Shown: positions 51,139 to 62,576, counted from the stretch's first letter. The stretch: 64,000 bases of DNA from Saccharothrix violaceirubra (GCF_014203755.1 NZ_JACHJS010000001.1:496001-560000), one strand, 5' to 3'. Notes: a model not told the origin generated them from the letters alone. Translations and numbers: made by a program.

Positions 51139-52215
51139 GTGCTCGACGACAGCCTGCTGGACGACCAGTCCAGGCTCACCGACGCCGACCACGGCGGCCT
51201 GCTGCGGGCCGCCGCGCGGGCGGGCGCCCAGGTCAGGGCGACGACCGAGGCCGCTGACGAGCTGGGCGTCCCCCGCGTGTTCCGGGAGCGGCCGAGGGCG
51301 TTGGTGCTCGTCACGCGGCCCGGTGTGGCGCCGGGCGTCGCGGGTCTGGTGTCCGCGCTGCTGGGCCCGGACTGCCCGGTGCCGGTCGTGGTGACCGATG
51401 ACGTGCCGACGTGGGTCGGCGCGCTCGACGTGGTGCTCGCGCACACCGAGGACCCCGGCGACCACGTGCTGGCCGAGGCCGTCGACCGGGCGGCCCGCCG
51501 GGGCGCCCGCGTCCTGCTGACCGCCGAGCCCGACGGCCCGGTGGCCGCGTCCGCCGCGCGGCACGCCCTGCTGATCCCGCCCCGCGTGCCCGTGCCGCAG
51601 GGCTTCGGCTTCGCCCGCGCGTTCACCGCGTGGGCGGTCGTGCTCAAGGCGCTGCGGCTGCTCGACGTGGACCTGGGTCTCCTGGCCGACGAACTCGACC
51701 GCGAGGCCGAACGCGCCCACCCGATGCACGAGTCGTTCGTGAACCCGGCCAAGACGCTCGCGCTGCGCGTGGCCGAGCGGACGCCGGTGTTCTGGGGCCT
51801 GGACACGGTCGCCACGGCCGTCGCCGGCCACGGCGCACATGTGCTGGCCACGTACGCGGGTGTGGTGAGCGACGTCGTGGGCTACCCCCAGGCGTCGACG
51901 CGGTCCGTGCTGCACCGCCGGGCGGTGGGCGCGACGTCCGGCGCGGACATCTTCGCCGACCCGGACGACGAGGTGGACCAGCCGTTGCGCGTGGTGCTGC
52001 TGGCCGTGCGCAAGGGGCGGCAGGCGGAGTACGCGCGCCGGGTCGCCGCGGACGCGCTGGCAGGCGCCGACGTGCTGGAACCGGCGGAAGAGGTCACGGG
52101 CGACGACGCGGTCTGCGCCGCGGTGCTCGCGCTGCGGTTCGAACTGGCCGCGCTGTACCTGGGCCTGGCCGCCGGGACGCTCGGCGGTCCCGGCCGGTAC
52201 GCGCCAGCGGTCTGA
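51139..52215 (+). CDS. SIS-domain protein, phosphoglucose/phosphomannose isomerase-like
   Basis: 358 residues from GTG (MLDDSLLDDQSRLTDADHGGLLRAA). Two SIS-like halves with C-terminal bacterial PGI/PMI features (MHESFVNPAKTLALRVAERTPVFWG, and RFELAALYLGLAAGTLGG near the end). Family members isomerise glucose-6-P and mannose-6-P, but this actinobacterial manA-linked form is divergent and may be regulatory. Corresponds to Rv3256c by order. It ends four bases before manA. Confidence 0.87.
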   Translation: MLDDSLLDDQSRLTDADHGGLLRAAARAGAQVRATTEAADELGVPRVFRERPRALVLVTRPGVAPGVAGLVSALLGPDCPVPVVVTDDVPTWVGALDVVLAHTEDPGDHVLAEAVDRAARRGARVLLTAEPDGPVAASAARHALLIPPRVPVPQGFGFARAFTAWAVVLKALRLLDVDLGLLADELDREAERAHPMHESFVNPAKTLALRVAERTPVFWGLDTVATAVAGHGAHVLATYAGVVSDVVGYPQASTRSVLHRRAVGATSGADIFADPDDEVDQPLRVVLLAVRKGRQAEYARRVAADALAGADVLEPAEEVTGDDAVCAAVLALRFELAALYLGLAAGTLGGPGRYAPAV

Positions 52216-52219
52216 GGGA

Positions 52220-53446
52220 GTGAGCGTCAGAGTGGAGTTGCTGCACAACGCGGTCCGGCCGTACGCGTGGGGGTCGCGCACGGCCATCGCCGAGTTGCTG
52301 GGCAGGCCGGTGCCGACGCCGCACCCGGAGGCCGAGCTGTGGATGGGTGCCCACCCGGGCGACCCGTCCCACGTGGTCTGTCCGGACGGCGGGCGCCGGT
52401 CGTTGCTCGACGTGCTCGCGGGTGATCCGGACGGCCAGCTCGGCGCGGCGTGCGCGCAGCGGTGGGGCAGCCGGCTGCCGTTCCTGCTCAAGATCCTCGC
52501 GGCCGAGGAGGCGTTGAGCCTCCAGGCCCACCCGTCGGCCGAGCAGGCGGCGAGCGGGTTCGCGGCCGAGGACCGGGCGGGCGTGCCGATCGACTCGCCG
52601 ATCCGCAACTACAAGGACCCGTCGGCCAAGCCCGAGCTGATCTGCGCGCTGACCGAGTTCCACGCCCTGGCCGGGTTCCGCGATCCGCACCGGACGGCCA
52701 CGCTGCTGACCTCGCTGGAGGCGCCGGACTTCGCGCCGTACGCGCGGCTGCTCGCGGCCCAGCCGGACGCCGACGGCCTGCGTGCCCTGTTCACCACGTT
52801 GATCACGTTGCCGCAGACGGCGCTGGACGTGCTGCTGCCGCAGGTCCTGGACGCGTGCGTGCTGCACGTGAAGGAGCACGGCGAGTTCGACGCCGAGTGC
52901 CGCACGGTCCTGGAGCTGGGCGAGGCGTACCCAGGCGACGCCGGGGTGCTGGCCGCGCTGCTGCTCAACCGACTGGTGCTGCGGCCCGGCGAGGCGATCT
53001 ACCTGCCCGCCGGCAACCTGCACGCGTACCTGCACGGCACGGGCGTGGAGATCCTGGCGAACTCGGACAACGTGCTGCGCTGCGGTCTCACGCCCAAGCA
53101 CGTGGACGTGCCCGAGCTGATGCGCGTGCTGGACTTCCGGTGCGGCGACATGGAGGTCCTGACCGGCGAGGAGTCCGCGCCGGGCCTGTGGACCTACCGC
53201 ACGCCGTGCCCCGAGTTCGAGCTGTCCCGCGTCGAACTGGAGTCCGGCCTGGAGGTCAGGGTCGACCACGGCGGTCCGCAGATCATGATCTGCACGGAGG
53301 GGCGCGCGACCCTGACGACGGTGCGCGGCGACCGCCTGGTGCTGGGTCGGGGCGAGTCGGTGTGGCTGGCCGCGCACGAACCGGCGGTGCTGGTCCACGC
53401 GGACGAGCGGACCCGCCTTTTCCGTGCGACGGCGGGTACGGATTAG
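52220..53446 (+). CDS. manA: Mannose-6-phosphate isomerase, class I
   Basis: 408 residues from GTG. Zinc-site motifs of type I PMI are LQAHPSAEQA, NYKDPSAKPELICALTEF and GEAIYLPAGNLHAYLHGTGVEILANSDNVLR. The C-terminal cupin continues ICTEGRATLTTVRGDRLVLGRGESVWL. It converts fructose-6-P to mannose-6-P, feeding ManB and the guanylyltransferase-type gene at 38.9 kb, so all steps from fructose-6-P to GDP-mannose may be encoded in this window. Confidence 0.95.
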   Translation: MSVRVELLHNAVRPYAWGSRTAIAELLGRPVPTPHPEAELWMGAHPGDPSHVVCPDGGRRSLLDVLAGDPDGQLGAACAQRWGSRLPFLLKILAAEEALSLQAHPSAEQAASGFAAEDRAGVPIDSPIRNYKDPSAKPELICALTEFHALAGFRDPHRTATLLTSLEAPDFAPYARLLAAQPDADGLRALFTTLITLPQTALDVLLPQVLDACVLHVKEHGEFDAECRTVLELGEAYPGDAGVLAALLLNRLVLRPGEAIYLPAGNLHAYLHGTGVEILANSDNVLRCGLTPKHVDVPELMRVLDFRCGDMEVLTGEESAPGLWTYRTPCPEFELSRVELESGLEVRVDHGGPQIMICTEGRATLTTVRGDRLVLGRGESVWLAAHEPAVLVHADERTRLFRATAGTD

Positions 53447-53495
53447 GGTCTGCGCTCGAACGGGCGAGAACAAACCGGACAGCTAGGGAGCAACC

Positions 53496-54437
53496 GTGTC
53501 AGCAGGGGGCGGAACCAAGGCGATCATCGCCGCGCTGGTGGCCAACGCCGGTATCGCACTGGCGAAGTTCGTCGGCTTCCTGGTCACCGGGTCGTCGTCG
53601 ATGCTCGCCGAGGCGGTCCACTCCGTGGCCGACACCTCGAACCAGGCCCTGCTGCTGCTGGGCCAGAAGACCTCGAAGCGGGAGGCGACGCGCAACCACC
53701 CGTTCGGCTTCGGCCGCGACCGGTACTTCTACTCCTTCGTCGTCGCCCTGCTGCTGTTCAGCCTGGGCTCGGTGTTCGCGCTCTACGAGGGCATACACAA
53801 GCTCGAGGCGCACGAGCCGCTGTCGTCGCCGCTGGTCGCCGTGATCATCCTGGTGGTGGCGATCGGCCTGGAGTCCTACAGCTTCAAGACCGCGATCGCC
53901 GAGTCGCGCGAGCTGAAGGGCGACGCGACCTGGTGGCAGTTCATCCGCCAGAGCAAGGTGCCCGAGCTGCCGGTGGTGCTGCTGGAGGACGCGGGCGCGC
54001 TGTTCGGCCTGGTGCTGGCCCTGTTCGGCGTGGGCTTGTCGACGCTCACCGGCGACCCGGTGTGGGACGCGATCGGCACGATCTGCATCGGCGCGCTGCT
54101 CGGCGTGATCGCGATCATCCTGATCGTGGAGATGAAGTCGCTGCTGATCGGCGAGGGCGCCTCGCCCGTCGAGCTGGACACGATCGTGGACGAGCTGGCG
54201 GCGGGCAAGGTCCAGCGCGTGATCCACATCCGCACCCAGTACATCGGGCCGGACGAGCTGCTGGTCGCGGCCAAGATCGCGCTGAACCCCGGGCTGCCGG
54301 CCGCGGACGTGGCGCAGGCCATCGACGACGCGGAGCAGCGCGTGCGCAACAAGGTGCCGGCCGCCCGGCTGATCTACCTCGAACCGGACCTCGACCGGTC
54401 GCTCCCGGAGAACAAGGTCGCCGGGAAGAAGAGCTGA
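53496..54437 (+). CDS. Cation diffusion facilitator family transporter
   Basis: 313 residues with six membrane helices. The signature of helices one and two is AGIALAKFVGFLVTGSSSMLAEAVHSVADTSNQALLLLG, where the HxxxD pair (H42, D46 approximately) binds zinc or another divalent metal. The second site lies in LLEDAGALFGLVLALFGV, with E-D-A in place of HxxxD. The C-terminal cytoplasmic domain (about 225-300) is the usual metal-sensing dimer. This 'E-D' subgroup is common in actinobacteria; metal specificity is unclear. Confidence 0.9.
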   Translation: MSAGGGTKAIIAALVANAGIALAKFVGFLVTGSSSMLAEAVHSVADTSNQALLLLGQKTSKREATRNHPFGFGRDRYFYSFVVALLLFSLGSVFALYEGIHKLEAHEPLSSPLVAVIILVVAIGLESYSFKTAIAESRELKGDATWWQFIRQSKVPELPVVLLEDAGALFGLVLALFGVGLSTLTGDPVWDAIGTICIGALLGVIAIILIVEMKSLLIGEGASPVELDTIVDELAAGKVQRVIHIRTQYIGPDELLVAAKIALNPGLPAADVAQAIDDAEQRVRNKVPAARLIYLEPDLDRSLPENKVAGKKS

Positions 54438-54441
54438 ACGG

Positions 54442-54472
54442 ACGGGGGTGGGCCGCGACGGTCCACCCCCGT
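54442..54472. terminator. Bidirectional terminator between the CDF and permease genes
   Basis: Perfect 10-base-pair stem ACGGGGGTGG (54442-54451) / CCACCCCCGT (54463-54472) with an 11-base loop, between two convergent stop codons. No long T tract on either side, as is usual in high-GC genomes. Confidence 0.8.
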
Positions 54473-54481
54473 TCCGCGTCC

Positions 54482-55972
54482 TCAGACCTTCTCGTCCTTC
54501 CGGTGCAGCAGCGAGTGGCGTCGGCTGTAGGCGAAGTACACGACCACGCCCGCCGCCATCCACACCGCGAACCGGACCCACGTGAGCGTGGTCAGGTTCA
54601 CCATCAGCCACAGACACGCGATGATCGCCAGGATCGGCACCAGCGGCACGAGCGGCACCCGGAACCCGCGCGGCAGGTCCGGCCGGGTCTTGCGCAGCAC
54701 GATCACGCCGGCCGAGACGAGCACGAACGCGAACAGCGTGCCCACGTTCACCATCTCCTCCAGCTTGCCCGCCGGGAAGAAGCCCGCGCCGATCGCGACC
54801 AGCACGCCCGTGATGTAGGTGATGCGCGCGGGCGTGCCGTGCTTGCCGGTCCTGGCCAGCGAGCGCGGCAGCAGACCGTCACGCGACATGGCGAACGTGA
54901 CCCGGGTCTGGCCGAGCATCATGACCATGACGACCGTGGTCAGGCCGGCGAGCGCGCCCACCGAGATGACCACCGCGGCCCAGTCCAGGCCGTTGGCCGC
55001 GAACGCCGTGGCGAGCGTGGCCCGGCTGCCGTCCGCCTGCGTCTTCAGGGCCGTGTAGGGCACCATGCCGGTCACGACCAGCGCGACCGCCACGTACAGC
55101 ACGGTCACGATCGCCAGCGAGCCCAGGATGCCGCGCGGCACCGCGCGCTTGGGGTTGCGCGTCTCCTCGGCGGTGGTGGCCACCACGTCGAAGCCGATGA
55201 ACGCGAAGAACACCAGCGACGCCGCCGCGAGCACGCCCAGCACGCCGTACGTGCTGCCCGAGTACCCGGTGACCAACGAGAACAGCGACTGCTCCAGACC
55301 GGCCCCCGCGTCCGGACCTTCGGCAGCGGGCGGGATGTAAGGCGAGTAGTTCGCCAGCTTGATGTAGCCCACGCCGAGCACGATCACCAGCAGGACCACG
55401 GCCACCTTGATGCCCGTGATCACCAGGCTCACGCGCGACGACAGCTTGGTGCCGACGGCCAGCAGCACGGTGAGCACCGCGACCAGCAGCAGCGAACCCC
55501 AGTCCACGTCGATGCCGGCGATCGTCGCCGTCGTCTTGATGTCGAGGCCCATGTGCTTCAGCACGGTCTGGAGGTACAGCGACCAGCCCTTGGACACGGC
55601 GGACGCGGCCAGCGCGAACTCCAGGAACAGGTCCCAGCCGATGATCCACGCGGCGAACTCGCCGAACGTCGCGTAGGAGAACGTGTACGCGCTGCCCGCG
55701 ACCGGCACGGTCGACGCGAACTCCGCGTAGCACAGGGCGGCCAGGCCGCACGCGATCGCCGCGATGACGAACGCCAGCGACACGCCCGGACCCGCCACGT
55801 TGCCCGCCGTACTCGCGGTCAACGTGAAGATGCCCGCGCCGATCACGACCGCGACGCCGAAGACCGTGAGGTCCCACGCGGTCAGGTCCTTGCGCAGTTT
55901 CGTGTCCGGCTCGTCGGTTTCCGCGATGGACTGCTCCACCGATTTCGTGCGCCACAACCCGTTACCCGGCAT
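54482..55972 (-). CDS. APC-superfamily amino acid permease
   Basis: 496 residues from ATG with GGGAGGAG upstream. Twelve or thirteen membrane helices, starting LTVFGVAVVIGAGIFTLTAS, whose GAGIF is the substrate-binding break of helix one in APC transporters. CYAEFASTVPVAGSAYTFSY in helices two to three and FFAFIGFDVVATTAEETRNPKRAVPRGI in helix six are further hallmarks of cationic amino acid transporters of the YfnA/CAT type. It matches the permease near manA in M. tuberculosis (Rv3253c-like). Divergent from the MutL gene across 54 bases. Confidence 0.92.
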   Translation of the reverse strand: MPGNGLWRTKSVEQSIAETDEPDTKLRKDLTAWDLTVFGVAVVIGAGIFTLTASTAGNVAGPGVSLAFVIAAIACGLAALCYAEFASTVPVAGSAYTFSYATFGEFAAWIIGWDLFLEFALAASAVSKGWSLYLQTVLKHMGLDIKTTATIAGIDVDWGSLLLVAVLTVLLAVGTKLSSRVSLVITGIKVAVVLLVIVLGVGYIKLANYSPYIPPAAEGPDAGAGLEQSLFSLVTGYSGSTYGVLGVLAAASLVFFAFIGFDVVATTAEETRNPKRAVPRGILGSLAIVTVLYVAVALVVTGMVPYTALKTQADGSRATLATAFAANGLDWAAVVISVGALAGLTTVVMVMMLGQTRVTFAMSRDGLLPRSLARTGKHGTPARITYITGVLVAIGAGFFPAGKLEEMVNVGTLFAFVLVSAGVIVLRKTRPDLPRGFRVPLVPLVPILAIIACLWLMVNLTTLTWVRFAVWMAAGVVVYFAYSRRHSLLHRKDEKV

Positions 55973-56026
55973 GGCTTCTCCTCCCTCGAAATCGAAACCC
56001 CCGGCGGCCTGGAGTAGCTTGCCGGC

Positions 56027-57271
56027 ATGACGGTGCTGTGCCTCGACGTCGGGTCGACGTGGACCAAGGGAACCCTGGTGTCGCACGACGGCGAACTGCT
56101 CGGCACCGCACAACACCCGACCACAACGCCGGAGGTCATGCACGGCATATCCGAAGTCTTGTCGGGTCTGCCGGCCGCCGAACGGGTAGTCGCGTGCTCG
56201 TCGGCGGGCGGCGGTCTGCGCCTCGCCGTGGTGGGCCACGAACGTCTGGTCAGCGCGGAAGCCGGCTACCGGGTCGCGCTGTCGGCCGGCGCGCGCGTCG
56301 TGCACGTGTCGTCCGGAAAGCTTCGTGGTGTCAAGGAATTGCGTGCCACCAGGCCCGATCTGGTGCTGCTGGTCGGCGGCACGGACGGCGGCGACGAGGA
56401 CGTGCTGCTGCACAACGCGCGCCGGCTCGCGGTGGCGCGGATCGCCTGTCCCGTCGTGCTCGCGGGCAACGCGGACGCCCGCGCGGAGGCGGAATCCCTG
56501 CTGTCGGGCCGAATCGTGGTGTCAACTGGCAACGTCCTCCCCGACGTCGGCGTGCTGGACCCCGAGCCCGCGCGGCGCGCGATCCGGGACCTGTTCCTGC
56601 GTCACGTCATCGGCGGCAAGGGTTTGTCGCGTGGCAACAGGTTCCGCCGGATGGTCCGCGCGGTGACGCCGGATGCGGTCCTGAGCGGTGTGTCCCATTT
56701 GGCCGCACTTCAAACCGACGGTGCGGTGCTCGTGGTCGACGTGGGCGGCGCGACGACCGACGTGTACTCGGCGGTCCGCGCTTCGGACGGAGCCGAACGG
56801 ACCGTGGCGCTGCCGCCGGATCGTCGTACGGTGGAAGGGGATCTGGGTCTGCGGCGGTCCGCGCCGGGCGTGGTCGAGGCGGCGCTCGCGGACCGGCTCC
56901 TCACGCCGGAGGAGGCGGAGTTCCTGGCGCGGGAAGCGGAGTTCCGCGCCGCGCACCCGTCCTGGTTGCCCGAGGATCCCGAGGTGGACCGGCGGTTGGC
57001 GGCGTTGGCGATCGTGGTGGCGGTGCGGCGGCACCTCGCGTACGTGGGGTCGCTCGGTCCGCACGGTGCGCGGCTGGTCGTGTTGTCCGGTGGTGTTTTC
57101 CGGCACGCGCCGTCCACAGAGGTGTTCGAGGACGCGTTGCGCGAGGACCCGGCGCTGCGGCCGGTGGTGCGCGCGGCGACCGTGGTGGTGGACCGGCACC
57201 ACGTGCTGGCACCCGCCGGGCTGTTGGCCGGCCCGGTGGCCGCCGGGCTGCTCGGGAGTCTCGTGCGGTAG
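56027..57271 (+). CDS. MutL-type actin-fold ATPase (glutamate mutase L family)
   Basis: 414 residues of the sugar-kinase/actin fold: phosphate 1 loop CLDVGSTWTKGTLV (5-18), phosphate 2 region VVDVGGATTDVYSAV and a late adenosine motif VLSGGVFRHAP. This is the MutL family found with B12-dependent glutamate (methylaspartate) mutase, perhaps as its reactivating chaperone. It also occurs alone in actinobacteria, as here with no mutase genes nearby. Divergent from the amino-acid permease. Confidence 0.85.
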   Translation: MTVLCLDVGSTWTKGTLVSHDGELLGTAQHPTTTPEVMHGISEVLSGLPAAERVVACSSAGGGLRLAVVGHERLVSAEAGYRVALSAGARVVHVSSGKLRGVKELRATRPDLVLLVGGTDGGDEDVLLHNARRLAVARIACPVVLAGNADARAEAESLLSGRIVVSTGNVLPDVGVLDPEPARRAIRDLFLRHVIGGKGLSRGNRFRRMVRAVTPDAVLSGVSHLAALQTDGAVLVVDVGGATTDVYSAVRASDGAERTVALPPDRRTVEGDLGLRRSAPGVVEAALADRLLTPEEAEFLAREAEFRAAHPSWLPEDPEVDRRLAALAIVVAVRRHLAYVGSLGPHGARLVVLSGGVFRHAPSTEVFEDALREDPALRPVVRAATVVVDRHHVLAPAGLLAGPVAAGLLGSLVR

Positions 57272-57274
57272 GTC

Positions 57275-57297
57275 GGCGCCGGCCACGTGCCGGCGCC
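57275..57297 (+). terminator. Hairpin after the MutL gene
   Basis: GGCGCCGGC / GCCGGCGCC, nine base pairs with a five-base loop, beginning four bases after the stop. No T tract, so termination efficiency is uncertain. Confidence 0.65.
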
Positions 57298-57531
57298 TGG
57301 CTGTGGTGGGGCCGCGTGTCCGGACCCGCCGGGCAGCTGGTCGCGTCGGGGCCCCGGTCCCGGGCGGGGTCGTGTGGCCCGTGCCCGCCCGGCCGCGGTG
57401 GTCGTGGATCGGGACCGCGTGTTCGCGCCTGCCCGGCACCGGGCTTCGGCCCGGGACACGTGCCGGTGGGTTCGGTCCGCCGGGTTTCCGCCCGTCCGCG
57501 CGGGCCACCCGGTCGAGCGGGCACACGTGCC

Positions 57532-57570
57532 CGATCCCGGGCGGCCACGCGTTCTCGCCGCCCGGGATCG
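57532..57570 (-). terminator. Hairpin after the membrane hydrolase gene
   Basis: CGATCCCGGGCGGC (57532-57545) and its exact inverse (57557-57570), a 14-base-pair stem with an 11-base loop, ending ten bases before the stop of the minus-strand gene. Likely bidirectional terminator. Confidence 0.8.
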
Positions 57571-57580
57571 TCCGGCAGCC

Positions 57581-59956
57581 CTACTCGCCGACCGTCTCGT
57601 TGCGCGGCACCGACGCCTTGCGCGCGGCCGGCAGCACGGGCCCCGGCGCGGGTTCGGTCGCGTCGGCCAGGCCCGCCGCGGCGGCGACCGCGCGATCCCA
57701 CTCGGGGTCGGAGACGTAGTCCCGGTGCTTGTTCACGCCCGCCGCCCACCGCCGTCCCGTGAACGGGCCGCGTTGCGGGTCCGGCAGCCAGTGGTCGCCG
57801 CCGAGCACCAGCGCACCCGTCGGCCCGCGCGTGGCGGCGGGCAGGGCGCCGGTGGTGCCGTCCGCGCGGAAGCCCACGCCCAGCAGCACGCCGTCGAACA
57901 CCTGCCGGTCCCAGGTGGTCACCGCGCCGCCCAACGGGTCCGTGCCCCGGCACAGCGCCCGCCACCGGCCCTGGAGCCCACCGGCCAGCTTCGCCAGCGA
58001 CTCGTGCGGCACGACGGCCGGGAACGCGCGCGGGTACGCCCACTGCAACTGCGACCCGGCGGTCACCAGCCCCACCCGTTCGGCCTGGTCCGGCGGCAGC
58101 ACCTCCAGCAGCCGGGCGACCGCCACGGCCGCGAGCAGGCTGCCCTGGCTGTGCCCGGCGAGCACCACCCGCGTCGACGGCTCGGCGAGGTGTTCACGCA
58201 CCCGGGACACCAGTTCCGGCACGACCTTCAACGCGTAGCACGGCGGCACCACGGGATGAGCCTCGCGCGGCCAGAACGCGGCCAGGTCCGCGAGCACCCC
58301 CACCTGCCGGGCGGTGTCCGGCCGCCGGGCCGCCAGCCACACCGCGCGCAACAACGACAACGCCAGCAACGCCAGCACCACGACGCCGAACGTGGCGAAC
58401 GGCCGTGCCCAGCCGAACAGGTCGACCCCGCGCAGGCGCAGCACGGCCGCGGGCACGGCACCGCCCGCGAGGACGAACGCGCACACCAGCAGCACGCGGT
58501 GGCCGTGCCGCTGTTCCCACCGTGCCCACCACCACGCCTTGGCCGCGCGTTTGGCGTCCCGGGCCCGGCCCGTGTGCAGCAGCGCGGCCTCGCGCGCCCA
58601 CTCCTTGTCGCGGCGCAGCGAACTCCACCGCATCATGCCGGTGAACGCCCCCATGCCCAGCGCGATGAGCAACGCGAGCGTGCCGCCCACGCCCCACAGG
58701 AACGTGATGTAGTCGTACCCGCGCGGCAGCACGCCGTGGCCCAGCAGCGACCGCAGCGCCAGCGCGACCCCGGCGCCGAACCCGCCGCCGAGCAGCGCGG
58801 CCATGGCCGCGACCGGCGCGGCCATCCACCCGCCCGCCCACGGCCGCAGGTCGCGCGGCAGGTCCGACCAGGTGCGCCGGGCCAGCAGGGCGGCGGGCAC
58901 GAGGAACAGGCCCAGCAGCCCGCACACCCCGGCCGTCGTGCCGGCGACGACCTGCACGGCCAGGTCCGTGCCCGGCAACTGTGAAGGCAGGTGCGGCAGG
59001 CGGACCACCGTCAACGCCAAGAGGATCCAGGCGGCCGAGAGCAGCACCCGGCGCGGCCGTCGGCCCAGCGCGGCCCGCAACCACCGGCCGCCTCGGTGCG
59101 GCGCGCCGCCCGTCGGGTCGTCGATGAGCAACGTGGCCAGGGCACTGGTGCACACCAGCACCGCACCCGCCCACCACAGTCCGACGTGGTCGCGTGCCGC
59201 GGAGTCGGGGCCCAGCGGTCCGCCGAGCGCCACCACCACGGCCGTGCCCAGCCCGGCCACGAGGTGCAGCACGCGCAACGACGGTGTGTCCGGGTCGGTG
59301 GCCACGTGCGCGCCGGGCAGCCCCGACATGCCGTCCTCGGACACCGGCAGGTCCTTGCGCTCGATCCGCCAGTCCACACTGGACACCCGGTGCAGCACGA
59401 GGATGCCCAGCGCGATCGGCGCCACGCCGACGAGCGTGCGCGCCCAGGGGCGTTCGGAGATCCACAGTGGACCCCACAGGCAGGTCGAACCCGGCGCGAG
59501 GCATTGCGCGGCCACGAGGTCCAGGCTGATCACCGCGAGCTGGGCCACCAGCATCACGGTCAGCAGCAGCGCGGCCAGCCGCAGCAGACCGCGCAACACG
59601 CCGCCGAGCACGCGCGCGGTCCGCGAACCGCGCGGCACCGGCGGCAGCATCCAGTGCGCGACGTTGGCCAGGGAGAACGGGAACAGCAGCGCCCACGTCG
59701 CCTTCGCCCAGCCGCCCGAGGTCATCCGACCCCACACGTAGCCCTCGACGACGCGGGGCACCGGGCGACCGCCGGCCTGGAGCACCGGACCCGGCGCGGG
59801 TCTGCGCAGCCGGTCCGCCGGCCGCACGACGCGGCCGAGCCCGTCGCCCGCGACGTCGACCGCCTCCACGGCGTCCACCAGCGACCGCGGCGTCGTCCCC
59901 TGCACACCGTGCACCCGCAGTTCGACGACCCGGGTGTCGGGACCGGGTATCAGCAC
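57581..59956 (-). CDS. Large membrane protein with alpha/beta-hydrolase-like segment
   Basis: 791 residues. The start [23 protein letters not shown] looks like the first strand and oxyanion region of a lipase-like fold (HGVQGT). Roughly ten hydrophobic helices follow in pairs (about 85-560). The C-terminal cytoplasmic or extracellular part then has [22 protein letters not shown], a GxSxG nucleophile elbow (serine near residue 645), and a late [11 protein letters not shown] segment that could hold the acid and histidine. A hydrolase interrupted by a membrane domain is the best description; substrate unknown. Flanked by a tandem repeat upstream. Confidence 0.7.
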   Translation of the reverse strand: MLIPGPDTRVVELRVHGVQGTTPRSLVDAVEAVDVAGDGLGRVVRPADRLRRPAPGPVLQAGGRPVPRVVEGYVWGRMTSGGWAKATWALLFPFSLANVAHWMLPPVPRGSRTARVLGGVLRGLLRLAALLLTVMLVAQLAVISLDLVAAQCLAPGSTCLWGPLWISERPWARTLVGVAPIALGILVLHRVSSVDWRIERKDLPVSEDGMSGLPGAHVATDPDTPSLRVLHLVAGLGTAVVVALGGPLGPDSAARDHVGLWWAGAVLVCTSALATLLIDDPTGGAPHRGGRWLRAALGRRPRRVLLSAAWILLALTVVRLPHLPSQLPGTDLAVQVVAGTTAGVCGLLGLFLVPAALLARRTWSDLPRDLRPWAGGWMAAPVAAMAALLGGGFGAGVALALRSLLGHGVLPRGYDYITFLWGVGGTLALLIALGMGAFTGMMRWSSLRRDKEWAREAALLHTGRARDAKRAAKAWWWARWEQRHGHRVLLVCAFVLAGGAVPAAVLRLRGVDLFGWARPFATFGVVVLALLALSLLRAVWLAARRPDTARQVGVLADLAAFWPREAHPVVPPCYALKVVPELVSRVREHLAEPSTRVVLAGHSQGSLLAAVAVARLLEVLPPDQAERVGLVTAGSQLQWAYPRAFPAVVPHESLAKLAGGLQGRWRALCRGTDPLGGAVTTWDRQVFDGVLLGVGFRADGTTGALPAATRGPTGALVLGGDHWLPDPQRGPFTGRRWAAGVNKHRDYVSDPEWDRAVAAAAGLADATEPAPGPVLPAARKASVPRNETVGE

Positions 59957-59961
59957 GACTG

Positions 59962-59996
59962 CCTCCCCCGAAACGTGGCCTCCCCGAAACGTGACC
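59962..59996. repeat. Tandem 17-base direct repeat upstream of the membrane hydrolase
   Basis: Two adjacent copies of CCTCCCC(C)GAAACGTGRCC. The 13-base core CGAAACGTGACCG occurs again at 63327-63339 between tmk and mtrA. It lies just upstream of the hydrolase ATG, in the 139-base divergent gap shared with ahcY, and is therefore a candidate regulator-binding site. Confidence 0.5.
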
Positions 59997-60095
59997 GAAG
60001 GTCATAGTGGTCCATCCAGGCCCAGTTGGGCGCGACCGGTCGCGCCCGGCGTGGCGGGCGGTAGGGTCGGCTTACCCGAGATGGAGGAACCCGCG

Positions 60096-61559
<1,464 letters not shown>

Positions 61560-61569
61560 GCGCCCGAGG

Positions 61570-61593
61570 GGCCGGGGCCTTCGGGTCCCGGCC
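61570..61593 (+). terminator. Hairpin after ahcY
   Basis: GGCCGGG / CCCGGCC, seven base pairs with a ten-base loop, ten bases after the ahcY stop and a few bases before the stop of the convergent regulator gene. Probably serves both strands; no T tract. Confidence 0.6.
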
Positions 61594-61596
61594 TTG

Positions 61597-62535
61597 CTAC
61601 GTCCACTCCACGGAGATCCCGGCCATGCCCGGCCCGATCTCGCCGAAGTAGGCGCTGGCGACCCCGCCCAGGCCGCAGATCAGTTCGTCGACCTCCAGCG
61701 CGGGCGACTGCGCGGAGTCGCGGATCTGCTTGGTGCACCGGGCGGGTAACGCCCGGCGGTTGAACGCCAACTGCAGCAGGTAACCGCGGCACGCGCGGCG
61801 GAACGTCCGGTGGTGGCCGGGCGTGGGGCCGCCGGTGTCGTCGAGGACGGTGAACGAGAAGACGTGCTCCTCGCCCTCGGCCAGCCGCCGGTCGAAGAGC
61901 AGTTCGAACGCCAGGCCGCGCGACGAGCTCTGCCGCCGCACCCGGCCCTGCCGGCAGCCCTCGCCGGCGCGCACGATCGCGTTGTCGATGACGCAGCCCT
62001 CGTCGCCCTGGTGCACCGCCACGTACCGGTCCGGTCCGCCGTGCAGCGCGCGGACCACGAGCCGGGTGGTGATCGAGCGCTGCTCGCCCTGCGTGCCGAC
62101 GAGCACGGAGTCGTGGACGAGCAGGACCTCCAGGTCGGCGTTGGCCGAGTCGAACTCGCCCAGCAGCGGGCGGGTGCGCACCCAGGTGCCCGCCATCTCG
62201 GCGAACGCCGGGCGCGGCGGGCGTGGCTGCGGACGTTGGCCGACCAGGGCCACGAGCGATTCGGCGGGCAGGCGCAGCACGGTCTCCAGCGCGCGCACGG
62301 TGCCGATGGCCCGGGGCACCTCGGGGTGTCGCAGGCCGCGCTGCCAGTAGCTCAGCGTCGACTGGCCGACCTGGACGCCCAGGCTCTCCAGGTGCGCGCG
62401 CAGCCGGGCCAGCGACAGGCCGCGGTGCGCGATCGCGTCGTGGAGCGCGCGGTGGAACGGCCCGTACCGCAGCGTCTCGGCCAGCGCGCCGGGCAGACCT
62501 GGCTGCTCGGCGGAGTGCCCGGAATCCGCGGTCAC
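61597..62535 (-). CDS. Helix-turn-helix regulator with large C-terminal domain
   Basis: 312 residues from GTG. Residues about 25-95 form an XRE-like helix-turn-helix (FHRALHDAIAHRGLSLARLRAHLESLGVQVGQSTLSYWQRG). The rest is mainly beta (TRPLLGEFDSANADLEVLLVHDSVLVG, ERSITTRLVVRALHGGPDRYVAVHQ) with a cluster of cysteines (GCVIDNAIVRAGEGCRQG, CRGYLL, RCTKQ, LICG). That part is unknown and may bind a ligand or metal. Divergent from tmk; a perfect palindrome 42 bases before the start suggests autoregulation. Confidence 0.82.
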   Translation of the reverse strand: MTADSGHSAEQPGLPGALAETLRYGPFHRALHDAIAHRGLSLARLRAHLESLGVQVGQSTLSYWQRGLRHPEVPRAIGTVRALETVLRLPAESLVALVGQRPQPRPPRPAFAEMAGTWVRTRPLLGEFDSANADLEVLLVHDSVLVGTQGEQRSITTRLVVRALHGGPDRYVAVHQGDEGCVIDNAIVRAGEGCRQGRVRRQSSSRGLAFELLFDRRLAEGEEHVFSFTVLDDTGGPTPGHHRTFRRACRGYLLQLAFNRRALPARCTKQIRDSAQSPALEVDELICGLGGVASAYFGEIGPGMAGISVEWT

Positions 62536-62576
62536 CGCGGCACCACCCTCTCCCGCACGGAATTGGCCTCACCGTA

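Larger units (their letters stand above)
57272..57580. other. 309-base convergent intergenic region without a gene
   Basis: Lies between the MutL stop and the stop of the membrane hydrolase. It contains two clear hairpins (57275-57297 and 57532-57570) and very GC-rich unique sequence between them. Open frames through it continue from or into neighbouring frames and show no domain. I see no separate gene. Confidence 0.6.

Noticed and set aside
49729..52608. 959-codon minus-strand open frame
   Set aside because: Antisense to manB, Trm112 and the SIS gene, all of which have clear motifs; the opposite frame has shadow composition.
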